NCBI GenBank assembly: GCA_900548615.1
Contig: URKW01000011.1
Coordinates: forward strand, 1-32,188
From: an uncultured Eubacteriales bacterium
GTDB taxonomy: Bacteria > Bacillota > Clostridia > Oscillospirales > Oscillospiraceae
DNA: 32,188 nucleotides
Direction: 5' to 3'
The position numbers and the translations under genes are program-made. Shown here one piece after another: positions 16,456 through 23,587 of the stretch; positions within the stretch are counted from its first letter, which is position 1; the number at the start of each line of letters is the position of its first letter. Below the pieces are notes generated by a model, which was given only the letters and a program-made list of their open reading frames with translations, ran no database searches and had not been told where the DNA came from.

Positions 16456-16505
16456 GGGCCACCGCCCATGGGATCCCACATGGCGGATCCTGTGGGCGAC
16501 GGCCC
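16456..16505 (+). promoter_or_regulatory. Long symmetric hairpin in the rnc leader
   Basis: GGGCC (16456-16460) pairs with GGCCC (16501-16505). After a small AC/AC internal loop a continuous helix pairs 16463-16476 with 16485-16498, including two G-U wobbles and GGATCC/GGATCC at the tip, leaving an 8-nt loop. About 19 bp are paired, ending 15 nt before the rnc start. It has no T-run. It could be an RNase III site for autoregulation, as known for the E. coli rnc leader, or a dispersed GC-rich repeat. Confidence 0.6.
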
Positions 16506-16520
16506 GGAAGGGATGAGAGA

Positions 16521-17207
16521 ATGGAACCGTTACATCAATTGGAACAAAGATTGGGCTATCAGTTCAAGGATCAGCAGCTGCTGCGCGCTGCGCTGTACCA
16601 CAGCTCCTACGCCAACGAGCACCGCACCATGGGCATCAGCAGCAACGAGCGGCTGGAGTTTCTGGGGGATGCGGTGCTGGGCTTCGTGTCGGCGGACTTT
16701 CTGTACCGCAAGCATCCTGACCTGCCGGAAGGTGAGCTGACCCGTATCCGCGCCGCGCTGGTGTGCGAGGAAAGTCTGCACGAGGTGGCGCAGAGCCTGC
16801 GTCTGGGTGAATTCCTACTGCTGGGCAAGGGCGAGGAGAGCGGCGGCGGCCGCCGCCGTCCGTCCATTCTGGCGGACGCGGTAGAGGCGGTGCTGGCCGC
16901 CGTGTATCTGGACGGCGGTATTGACGAGGCTCGCGCCCTGATCCACCGTATCCTACTGGAGAAGGAGCAGGAGCAGGTGGTGGAGAGCCGCCGCCGGGAC
17001 TGCAAGACCGAATTGCAGGAGCTGGTGCAGCGCAAGCCCAATCAGGTGCTGCACTATGAGCTGGTGTCCGAGAGCGGCCCGGATCACGCCAAGGTGTTCG
17101 CCGTGGCGGTGACGCTGAACGGTCAGGTGGTGGGCCTTGGCTCCGGCCACAGCAAGAAGGAGGCGGAGCAGTCCGCCGCCCGCGCCGCATTGGAGCAAAT
17201 GAAATGA
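16521..17207 (+). CDS. rnc: Ribonuclease III
   Basis: The protein has 228 residues. The endonuclease domain carries the signature NERLEFLGDAVL (42-53) and the second acidic cluster LADAVEAVLAAVYLDGG, with the metal-binding Glu/Asp residues present. A C-terminal double-stranded-RNA-binding domain covers about 155-227 (CKTELQELVQRKP, GSGHSKKEAEQSAARAALEQ). It cuts double-stranded RNA in rRNA maturation and mRNA turnover. The start ATG 16521 follows GGAAGGGATGAGAGA. It lies behind the acpP terminator, preceded by a long hairpin. smc/ftsY, often next to rnc, are absent. Confidence 0.95.
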   Translation: MEPLHQLEQRLGYQFKDQQLLRAALYHSSYANEHRTMGISSNERLEFLGDAVLGFVSADFLYRKHPDLPEGELTRIRAALVCEESLHEVAQSLRLGEFLLLGKGEESGGGRRRPSILADAVEAVLAAVYLDGGIDEARALIHRILLEKEQEQVVESRRRDCKTELQELVQRKPNQVLHYELVSESGPDHAKVFAVAVTLNGQVVGLGSGHSKKEAEQSAARAALEQMK

Positions 17208-17247
17208 GCTAAAACTGGCATGGAATCTGGCGATTTTGACATTCCGT

Positions 17248-17275
17248 AGGGCGGCCTGCCCTCAGGCCACCGCGT
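17248..17275. repeat. Small GC-rich inverted repeat downstream of rnc
   Basis: GGCCTG/CAGGCC (17253-17258 with 17263-17268) lies in the sequence after rnc and shares GGCCACCGC (17265-17273) with the hairpin in front of rnc. It may be a fragment of a dispersed intergenic repeat. Confidence 0.35.
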
Positions 17276-17309
17276 ATTTCATTCCAACCTGAATAGAAAA
17301 GAGAACCCC

Positions 17310-17340
17310 GCCCTGACGCGCCGCGTCAGGGCATTTTTCT
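17310..17340 (+). terminator. Intrinsic terminator after rnc
   Basis: A 10-bp perfect GC-rich stem (GCCCTGACGC/GCGTCAGGGC, 17310-17319 with 17323-17332, loop GCC) is followed by ATTTTTCT. Confidence 0.9.
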
Positions 17341-17424
17341 ATCCCCACAAAAATTTTCCGTGGGTTTTGGGCGAAAATGGTGTAGTATAGAGTAGAGACA
17401 CAACAGGAGGGGAGGGAGATACGG

Positions 17425-17980
17425 GTGGACGAGCGCATATTGATGGAGAAGATCGCGGGCGGCGATGAGGCTGCGCTGCACGCGCTTCTGCGGCAGTACG
17501 GGCCACTGATCCGGTACGTTCTGCGGCCCATCCTGACTGACGAGCGGGATCGGGAGGAGTGCTATGCCGATATCTCCCTGAAGATCTGGCAGACGGCGGG
17601 CAGCTTTGACGGTGAAAAGGGCACGCTGAAAGCGTGGCTGACAGTGCTGAGCCGCAACGCCGCCCTGAACCGTGCCCGCCGCGCCCAGACCGACGCGCCG
17701 CTGGAGGAGGACGTTCCCCACACCGGCGGCAGCGCCGAGGAGGAGCTGCTGCGCCGTGAGCGGCAGGAGCGGGGACACGGGGCGTCTCGGGGCATGGCAG
17801 GCCGCTATCGCGGGTCTGCTGCCGGAGGAGCGTGGCCTGTTCTATCGAAAATACTACTACTGCCAGTCCACCGCCCAGATGGCCGCCGAGCTGTGCCTGA
17901 CAGAGCGTGCGGTGGAGGGGCGGCTGTACCGCCTGCGGCAAAAGCTGCGGCGGCTGTTGGGAGGTGACTTCTGTGAGTGA
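17425..17980 (+). CDS. ECF-like sigma-70 family factor, interrupted by a frameshift in this sequence
   Basis: GTG 17425 follows GGAGGGAG. The first frame encodes sigma region 2 (LLRQYGPLIRYVL, DREECYADISLKIWQ, GTLKAWLTVLSRNAALNRAR) up to about 17770, then becomes nonsense-like and stops at 17967. The continuation, sigma region 4 (GAWQAAIAGLLPEERGLFY, STAQMAAELCLTERAVEGRL), is in the next frame and stops at 17980. One extra base near three GGGG runs (17771-17774, 17779-17782, 17789-17792), in the linker between the two domains, explains it. Removing one G gives a normal protein of about 184 residues. It may be a sequencing error, a recent mutation or, less likely, programmed frameshifting. The 3' end overlaps the next gene by 8 nt. 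Confidence 0.8.
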
Positions 17981-19496
17981 CGATCTGCGGTTTGATCAGC
18001 TGCTGCGTGAGGACGCCTCTGGTTTGCCGCCAGCCATGGCAGATGTGAATCCCTGGCGCGAGGCCATGTGGCTGGTGCTGTGGGGCATGGGTCTGACCAC
18101 CATCACCTTCAACTTCCTGTATCTGGATCTGCTCCTGCCCGCGCTGGGCGGCATCCTGATGGTGCTGGGCTTCCGCACCCTGCGGCAAGAGAACAAAGCC
18201 CTGCGATGGTGCTGGCGGCTGTCCATCGTCATCGCCGCGGTGCGCAGTGCGTCCTTCGTGCTGGAAGCCCTGCCGGTGGATGTAAAGTACGTCCCGGCCT
18301 ATGCGGTCATGGTCATGACCTTCGCGCTGTATATCGGCCTGTGGCGGGGCATGGTGGGTGTGTCCCGCGCCGCCGGTGCGGAAGAGCCCGCCGCGCCTGC
18401 CGCCGGTGCGCTGGTGATCTTCTATGTGGTGCTGGGCGCGTTGGCCTTTTTGAAGCTGGAAGGTTGGCTGGCAGTGCTGCCGGTGCTGATCGTGTATATT
18501 GTGATCCTGCGGAATCTGGTAAAGCTGGCCCGCTCCCTTTCGGACACGGGCTACGCCATCCATGCCGCACCGGTGCGCCTGCCCTCGGCGGCGGTGCTGT
18601 GGGGCTATCTGGGGCTGACGCTGGCGGCGATGCTGCTGACCATGTTCCTGGGCCAGCGGTATCCCATGGACTGGCAGGTGCGTGACGACGCGCCTCAGGA
18701 CGCGGCCGTCCGGGCGGAGCTGCTGACGCTGGGCTTTCCGGAAAAGGTGCTGGATGACCTGACGGCGGAGGAAGTGGCGCGGCTGTCCGGCGCGGTGAAG
18801 GTCTATACGGAGACAGAGCCTTTGTATGAGGACGATACCTACCGCGAGGTCACCACATCAGTGTGGAACGATGACACGCCACCCCGCTGGCACTATATCG
18901 ACGCGGAGAAGCAGTCGGACGGCAGCTACCGCTATACCTATCGGGCATATGATCTCTATGAGGGCTTTGTGACCCATGTAGTGGTGCTGGTGGAGGAAGC
19001 GGGCAGACAGCGGGCTATCGTGCTGCACTATGCGGTGATCGACCGGTCGTCCGGAGACTGCCTTGCGGAGGGTATGGAGATCTGGCCCGTGTGGCAGGGC
19101 AACGCGGAGTCGTGGAGCCCCGGCGGATGGAACAGCGGCCGCCTGTTGTGCGAGAAAGACGGCCAGTCCTATACGGCGGACTTCTACTCGGTGAAGAGCG
19201 GCAGCTATGAGACCACCAACATCTTCGGCACCACACAGAACACAGGCATTATCGCGGAGTGGTCGCGGATGGATCACAGCGGGAATGTTCGGGCCTATCT
19301 CCTGTACGATGCCGAAATGCTGACACCGGAGATGCCGTCGCTGTATAGCTGGTGCAACTACGTTCGGCAGACAAAGCCGGTCTATCCCTTCCGGGACGCA
19401 TTGACGTTGTGGCACGAGTGGAGGACAGACGGCTGCTACGACAAGTGGCAGACCAGTGTTCAGATATGGCCGCCTGTGGAGGAGGAAACCGAATAG
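17973..19496 (+). CDS. Membrane protein coupled to the sigma factor; candidate anti-sigma/sensor
   Basis: The protein has 507 residues from GTG 17973, placed by GGGAGGTG about 7 nt upstream; the longer frame lies inside the sigma gene. Residues 1-30 are a soluble N-tail (DDLRFDQLLREDASG), short for an anti-sigma domain but in the right place. About seven hydrophobic helices follow (roughly 30-50, 52-68, 82-100, 108-126, 143-161, 164-183, 205-226). Residues ~230-507 are a large soluble domain rich in Trp/Tyr, probably outside the cell. I do not recognise the family. The 8-nt overlap with the sigma gene suggests co-expression, and a sigma-plus-membrane-regulator pair is the usual ECF arrangement. 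Regulation of sigma by this protein is inferred only from that. Confidence 0.75.
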   Translation: MSDDLRFDQLLREDASGLPPAMADVNPWREAMWLVLWGMGLTTITFNFLYLDLLLPALGGILMVLGFRTLRQENKALRWCWRLSIVIAAVRSASFVLEALPVDVKYVPAYAVMVMTFALYIGLWRGMVGVSRAAGAEEPAAPAAGALVIFYVVLGALAFLKLEGWLAVLPVLIVYIVILRNLVKLARSLSDTGYAIHAAPVRLPSAAVLWGYLGLTLAAMLLTMFLGQRYPMDWQVRDDAPQDAAVRAELLTLGFPEKVLDDLTAEEVARLSGAVKVYTETEPLYEDDTYREVTTSVWNDDTPPRWHYIDAEKQSDGSYRYTYRAYDLYEGFVTHVVVLVEEAGRQRAIVLHYAVIDRSSGDCLAEGMEIWPVWQGNAESWSPGGWNSGRLLCEKDGQSYTADFYSVKSGSYETTNIFGTTQNTGIIAEWSRMDHSGNVRAYLLYDAEMLTPEMPSLYSWCNYVRQTKPVYPFRDALTLWHEWRTDGCYDKWQTSVQIWPPVEEETE

Positions 19497-19500
19497 CACA

Positions 19501-19530
19501 AAAGAGACGGCGCAAGCCGTCTCTTTTTCA
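19501..19530 (+). terminator. Intrinsic terminator after the sigma-factor operon
   Basis: An 11-bp perfect stem (19501-19511 with 19516-19526, AAAGAGACGGC/GCCGTCTCTTT, loop GCAA) runs into a T-tract. Confidence 0.93.
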
Positions 19531-19545
19531 ATTTGTAAAAAAAGC

Positions 19546-19750
19546 CTGTCATTGCGAGCCAGTCCGCAGACTGGCGTGGCAATCCGTTTCTGAAGCCTCA
19601 CTATGTGAGGGAGGTGGCATGACCGTAGGTCATGACGGAGGGAGAGAACAAAAATCTCAAATTCTCTCCCCCAGTCACCTGCGGTGACAGCCCCCTCTCA
19701 GAGGGGGCCAAGCACGGATTCCCACGTCGCTTCGCTCCTCGGAATGACAG
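19546..19750. repeat. MITE-like intergenic element with about 40-bp terminal inverted repeats, containing a nested multi-hairpin repeat
   Basis: The left end (19546-19587, starting CTGTCATTGCGAG) and the right end (19714-19750, ending CGGAATGACAG) are imperfect inverted copies: both give CTGTCATT-CGAG, then a short hairpin, then CGTGG-AATCCGT. The hairpin in the left arm is CCAGTC-CGCA-GACTGG. Between them (about 19593-19713) sits a second repeat homologous to 23440-23564 in inverted orientation. No open reading frame of note is inside. It fills most of the 410-bp gap before uppP. Confidence 0.75.
19593..19713 (+). repeat. Multi-hairpin intergenic repeat, copy 1
   Basis: Ordered parts are CTCAC-TAT-GTGAG, a CATGACC-GTA-GGTCATG hairpin, GGGAGAGAA and TTCTCTCCC arms around an A-rich centre, GTCACC-TGC-GGTGAC, and CCCCCTCT-CA-GAGGGGG. 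The same order is found in the reverse complement of 23440-23564. The second hairpin differs in sequence between copies but keeps its pairing. Confidence 0.75.
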
Positions 19751-19767
19751 AGATGAGTTTTGCGCTG

Positions 19768-19799
19768 CACTGTTATAAATAACAGTGGCATTTTTTTCA
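19768..19799 (+). terminator. Hairpin with T-run upstream of uppP
   Basis: A 9-bp perfect stem CACTGTTAT/ATAACAGTG (19768-19776 with 19779-19787; the 2-nt loop forces the end pairs open) is followed by GCATTTTTTTC. It looks like a second terminator for upstream transcription, placed just before the likely uppP promoter. Confidence 0.6.
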
Positions 19800-19808
19800 T
19801 GGATATGG

Positions 19809-19814
19809 TATACT
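19809..19814 (+). promoter_or_regulatory. Possible -10 box for uppP-ftsK
   Basis: TATACT at 19809-19814 lies in an AT-rich stretch about 93 bp before ATG 19907. At 17 bp upstream the sequence is TGGCAT, a poor -35. This is the best candidate by eye only. Confidence 0.35.
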
Positions 19815-19906
19815 ATATTTGATATCTTCTGCGACAACCGATAACAAACTGTAATTTATCTGCCGGATATGACAAAACGTATTCGGATACGACATGAGGT
19901 GACTCT

Positions 19907-20734
19907 ATGACATATTTTTCTTCCTTCCTGCTGGGTCTGGTACAGGGCATCGCGGAGTTCCTGCCCATCTCCAGCTCCGGCCATCTGTCCATCGCCCAGA
20001 ACCTGCTGAACATCGACACGGCGGTGCCGGAGTTCTTTGACGTGCTGCTGCATCTGGGCACGCTGGTGGCGGTGTTCGTGGCCTACTGGCGGGATATCTG
20101 CGACATGGTGATGGAGCTGATCCACGGCGTCAACGATCTGGCCCACGGCACAACGCCCCGCCAGGTGCCGCCCGCCCGGCGGCTGATCCTGCTGATTATC
20201 GTGGGCACGCTGCCGCTGTTCGCCGTCCTGCCCATCCATAAGCAGGTGCAGGCCCTCAGCAACAACATGGTCTTCATCGGCGCGGCGCTGGTGGTGACGG
20301 GCTTCCTGCTGTTCGCCTGTGATCTGGTACGCAAGGGCCGCAAGACCGAGCGCAATGCCACACTGGCGGATGTGCTGGTGGTGGGCGTGGGGCAGGCCAT
20401 CGCCACCATGCCCGGCATCTCCCGCTCCGGCATGACCATCACCACCGGCTGCTTCATGGGCTTTGAGCGGAAGTTTGCCGTGCGGTTTTCCTTCCTGCTG
20501 TCCATTCCCGCCGTGCTGGGCGCCAACATCCTCAGTTTGAAGGATGCCATCGAGACCGGGATCGTCTGGGCGGAGGTGCCCATGTATCTGGTGGGCGTTG
20601 TCACCGCCGCAGTGGTGGGCTATGTTTGCATCCGTTTGCTGCGCATGGTGGCCGAAAAGGGCCGCTTCGGCGCGTTTGCGTATTACTGCTGGGCGGCGGG
20701 CCTGCTGACGCTACTGCTCAACGCCATTAAGTGA
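19907..20734 (+). CDS. uppP: Undecaprenyl-diphosphatase UppP (BacA)
   Basis: This 275-residue polytopic membrane protein has the two BacA/UppP motifs: QGIAEFLPISSSGH (13-26) and PGISRSG (169-175), which supply the catalytic Glu, His, Ser and Arg residues. It dephosphorylates undecaprenyl pyrophosphate on the outer face of the membrane to recycle the lipid carrier for peptidoglycan, and overproduction gives bacitracin resistance. GAGGTGA lies about 6 nt before ATG 19907. The ftsK start is 8 nt after the stop, with a ribosome site overlapping the stop, so the two are probably one operon. Confidence 0.96.
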   Translation: MTYFSSFLLGLVQGIAEFLPISSSGHLSIAQNLLNIDTAVPEFFDVLLHLGTLVAVFVAYWRDICDMVMELIHGVNDLAHGTTPRQVPPARRLILLIIVGTLPLFAVLPIHKQVQALSNNMVFIGAALVVTGFLLFACDLVRKGRKTERNATLADVLVVGVGQAIATMPGISRSGMTITTGCFMGFERKFAVRFSFLLSIPAVLGANILSLKDAIETGIVWAEVPMYLVGVVTAAVVGYVCIRLLRMVAEKGRFGAFAYYCWAAGLLTLLLNAIK

Positions 20735-20742
20735 GGTAAGCT

Positions 20743-23325
20743 ATGGCGAATACACCAAAGAAGAAAAACGCCGGGAGCTCCGCCAAGAGCGGCAGCAAAC
20801 GCCGCTCTGCCCCGCCGCCTCCCGCTTATAACGCCCAGGCGCGGATCATCGGCGGCATCGTCTGCCTGCTGCTGGCCCTGTGCGTGCTGGTGACGTACTT
20901 TAACGTGGACGCCATTCTGCTGACGTTTCTGGCCAATGTGCTGAAGGGCTGCATGGGCTACGGCTACTGGCTGGCGGCTCCGGCGCTGCTGTATGCCGGC
21001 ATCGTGCTGGTAGGCCACAAGGGCCGCCCGGTGAAGCTGCGCACCACCTGCACGCTGCTGCTGCCGGTGCTGGTGGGCATGGTGCTGCATCTGCTGCTGT
21101 CCCGCGGCGGCTATGCCTTCTCACTGGAGAACATCAAGCCCATGTGGAAGGACGGGCAGTCCCTGCTGTGCGGCGGCGTGGTGTCCGGTTTTCTGGCGGT
21201 GGCCATGGAGGCGCTGCTCAGCCGCGTGGTGTCCCTGATCCTGACCATTCTGCTGACGCTGCTGGCGGTGCTGGGCGCACTGCAGATCAAGCCCGCCGAG
21301 CTGGCGGCGGAGATGAAACGCCGGGCCGAGGAACGCGCCCAGTGGGAGGACGAGGACGACTACTATGACGACGAGAAGGAAGCACCCGCCCGTCCCGCAA
21401 AGTCTGTAAAGGAATCTGCCGTTACACCGACTGCCAGAAAACGGCGAGCCAATATCGACATTCCGCTGGACGACGAACCGGCGGGAGAGCCCAGCCGCGA
21501 GGCCGCCGCATTGCAGCCTTCCGGCAAGAGCCTGTTCCCCGGCCGCTCCGGCGACGTAAAGACCCCGGCGGAGCTGCTGGATCCCACGCTGGCTCCGGCG
21601 GAAGCGCCTGCGGCGCCCCAGCCTGAACCGGCGCCGACTCCCGCTCCGGTCAAGGAGCCGCTGTCGGAGAAGAAGCGGAAGGAAGCCGTCCGGGCGGAGG
21701 TGGAAAGCGCCACCGCCGAGGTCAGTGAGGCCATCGAAAAGGAGTTGGCCGAGGGGGAGGGAGCCTACCGCTACCCGCCCATCACGCTGCTGGATGAAAA
21801 TACCGACGACAACCATCAGGAGGTGGGCGCGGAGCTGCGGCTCAACTCCCAGCGGCTGGCGTCGGCGCTGTCCTCCTTCGGGGTAGACGCTCATCCCGGC
21901 GAGGTCGTCCACGGCCCCAGCGTCACCCGCTATGAGTTCACACTGGATCAGGGCGTGAAGCTCAGCAAGCTCACCAATCTCAGCGATGATATCGCTCTGG
22001 CGCTGGGCGCTACCGGCGTGCGTATCGCACCTATCCCCGGCAAGATCTCCGCCGTGGGCATCGAGGTGCCCAACAAGGCCGTCACCGCCGTCCGTATCCG
22101 GGACGTGATCGAGAGCCGGGAGTTTACCAACCATCCCAGCACCGTGGCCTTCGCCGTGGGTAAGGACATCGGCGGCAGCGCCATCGTGGGCAATATCGCC
22201 CGGCTGCCCCATGTGCTGATCGCCGGTACCACCGGTTCCGGTAAGTCCGTGTGTACCAATTCGCTGATCGTCAGCCTGCTGTATAAGTCCACCCCCGACG
22301 AGGTGCGCTTCATCATGGTGGACCCCAAAATGGTGGAGCTGGCCCCTTATAACGGCATCCCCCATCTGCTGATCCCCGTGGTCACCGACCCGAAAAAGGC
22401 CGCCGGTGCGCTGCAATGGGCGGTGTACGAGATGATGAAGAGGTATAAGATGTTCTCCGAGCGGGGCGTCAAGGATCTGGCGGGCTTCAACGCCCTGTGC
22501 GAGAGCGACCCCGAGCTGAAGAAGCTGCCCACCGTGGTGGTGGTCATCGACGAGCTGGCCGACCTGATGCTGGTGGCTGCCAAGGAGGTGGAGGAATCCA
22601 TCTGTCGCGTGGCCCAGATGGGCCGTGCCGCCGGTATGCACCTGGTCATCGCCACCCAGCGACCCTCGTCTGACGTGATCACCGGTCTGATGAAAGCCAA
22701 CATCCCCAGCCGTATCGCCTTTGCGGTGGCGTCGTCGCTGGAATCCCGCATCATTCTGGATACCACCGGCGCGGAAAAGCTGGTGGGTAAAGGCGATATG
22801 CTTTACTTCCCGCTGGGCAACCAGAAGCCCACCCGTGTACAGGGCTGCTTCATCACGCCGGAGGAGATCGAGCGCGTGGTGAACTTCGTCAAGGAGAGCG
22901 GCGCCGCCGACTACTCCGACGAGGTCATGGAGAAGATCGAGGAGGTCATGAAGCAGAGCGAAAAGGGCGGCGGCAAGTCCGCCGGCGGCAGCGCTCCCGC
23001 CGATGGCGACGAGGGCTGCGACGAGCTGCTGGGCGCGGCGGTGGAGGTCATTCTGGAAACGGGACAGGCCAGCGTGTCCATGCTGCAGCGGCGCTTGAAG
23101 CTGGGCTATTCCCGCGCCGCCCGTCTGGTGGATCAGATGGAGGAGAGGGGCATCGTGGGCCCCTTCGAGGGCAGCAAGCCCCGGCAGCTGTTGATTACCA
23201 AGGAGCAGTGGCAGGAGCTGAAGATGAAGGGCAGCTTCGACGCCGCATCGCCGGAGCCGGAAAGCCATCCCGACCCTTACGGCAGCATCAACGATGTGTT
23301 TAACAGCAGAGATGCATTAGATTAA
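20743..23325 (+). CDS. ftsK: DNA translocase FtsK/SpoIIIE
   Basis: The protein has 860 residues. Four hydrophobic helices occupy about residues 25-190; an acidic, Pro/Ala-rich linker covers about 190-340. The motor has Walker A GTTGSGKS (495-502), FIMVDPKMVELAPYNGIPH, Walker B VVVIDELADLMLV and the ATQRPSSDVITGLMKANIPS stretch. A C-terminal winged-helix gamma domain (about 765-825: ASVSMLQRRLKLGYSRAARL) would read KOPS/SRS DNA sequences. It pumps chromosomal DNA through the division or sporulation septum. Which of FtsK or SpoIIIE it corresponds to cannot be decided from sequence. It is downstream of uppP and ends within a terminator. Confidence 0.96.
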   Translation: MANTPKKKNAGSSAKSGSKRRSAPPPPAYNAQARIIGGIVCLLLALCVLVTYFNVDAILLTFLANVLKGCMGYGYWLAAPALLYAGIVLVGHKGRPVKLRTTCTLLLPVLVGMVLHLLLSRGGYAFSLENIKPMWKDGQSLLCGGVVSGFLAVAMEALLSRVVSLILTILLTLLAVLGALQIKPAELAAEMKRRAEERAQWEDEDDYYDDEKEAPARPAKSVKESAVTPTARKRRANIDIPLDDEPAGEPSREAAALQPSGKSLFPGRSGDVKTPAELLDPTLAPAEAPAAPQPEPAPTPAPVKEPLSEKKRKEAVRAEVESATAEVSEAIEKELAEGEGAYRYPPITLLDENTDDNHQEVGAELRLNSQRLASALSSFGVDAHPGEVVHGPSVTRYEFTLDQGVKLSKLTNLSDDIALALGATGVRIAPIPGKISAVGIEVPNKAVTAVRIRDVIESREFTNHPSTVAFAVGKDIGGSAIVGNIARLPHVLIAGTTGSGKSVCTNSLIVSLLYKSTPDEVRFIMVDPKMVELAPYNGIPHLLIPVVTDPKKAAGALQWAVYEMMKRYKMFSERGVKDLAGFNALCESDPELKKLPTVVVVIDELADLMLVAAKEVEESICRVAQMGRAAGMHLVIATQRPSSDVITGLMKANIPSRIAFAVASSLESRIILDTTGAEKLVGKGDMLYFPLGNQKPTRVQGCFITPEEIERVVNFVKESGAADYSDEVMEKIEEVMKQSEKGGGKSAGGSAPADGDEGCDELLGAAVEVILETGQASVSMLQRRLKLGYSRAARLVDQMEERGIVGPFEGSKPRQLLITKEQWQELKMKGSFDAASPEPESHPDPYGSINDVFNSRDALD

Positions 23326-23357
23326 AAAATGCACCCCTTTGGGGTGCATTTTTTAAT
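23321..23357. terminator. Intrinsic terminator after ftsK, usable from both strands
   Basis: A 17-bp perfect stem pairs 23321-23337 with 23341-23357 (core TGCACCCC/GGGGTGCA, loop TTT). The left arm includes the ftsK stop codon. The A-run and T-run make it symmetric, so it may also stop leftward transcription from 23588-26468. Confidence 0.93.
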
Positions 23358-23364
23358 CAGAGAA

Positions 23365-23421
23365 GAGATAATAGTGAAGAGTGAAGAGTTGCGGTATGCC
23401 GCTTCACGGCATGATTGAAAA
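23365..23421. repeat. Short tandem GTGAAGA repeat and hairpin in the ftsK downstream gap
   Basis: GTGAAGA occurs twice in tandem near 23374-23387, followed by the hairpin ATGCCG-CTTCA-CGGCAT (about 23397-23413). It looks like another dispersed intergenic repeat fragment. No gene is visible in 23358-23587. Confidence 0.4.
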
Positions 23422-23439
23422 TAGCGGCGAGGTGCAGAA

Positions 23440-23564
23440 GCCAAGGCCTCCTCTGAGAGGGGGCTGTCACCGAAGGTGACTGAGGGAGAGAATTTGGGGC
23501 TTTTGTTCTCTCCCACCGTCTCGGCTTACGCCGAGACACCTCCCTCACAGAGGGAGGCTTTGGC
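23440..23564 (-). repeat. Multi-hairpin intergenic repeat, copy 2 (inverted relative to copy 1)
   Basis: Read on the - strand it repeats the order seen at 19593-19713: CCTCCCTC-TGT-GAGGGAGG, GTCTCGGC-GTAA-GCCGAGAC, GGGAGAGAA ... TTCTCTCCC, GTCACC-TTC-GGTGAC and CCCCCTCT-CAGAGG. It lacks the outer CTGTCATT-type terminal repeats of the other copy. Together the copies flank uppP-ftsK as an inverted pair. Confidence 0.75.
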
Positions 23565-23587
23565 CGCTGCGCGGCGAGGAAAAGCGC

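Noticed and set aside
17208..17310. tRNA or small RNA gene between rnc and the sigma factor
   Set aside because: No cloverleaf or T-loop sequence (GTTCRANNC) is present; only a small inverted repeat and a terminator were found.
19593..19750. CRISPR-like array in the hairpin-rich gap before uppP
   Set aside because: The short hairpins differ in sequence and spacing and there is no regular repeat-spacer pattern or cas gene nearby.
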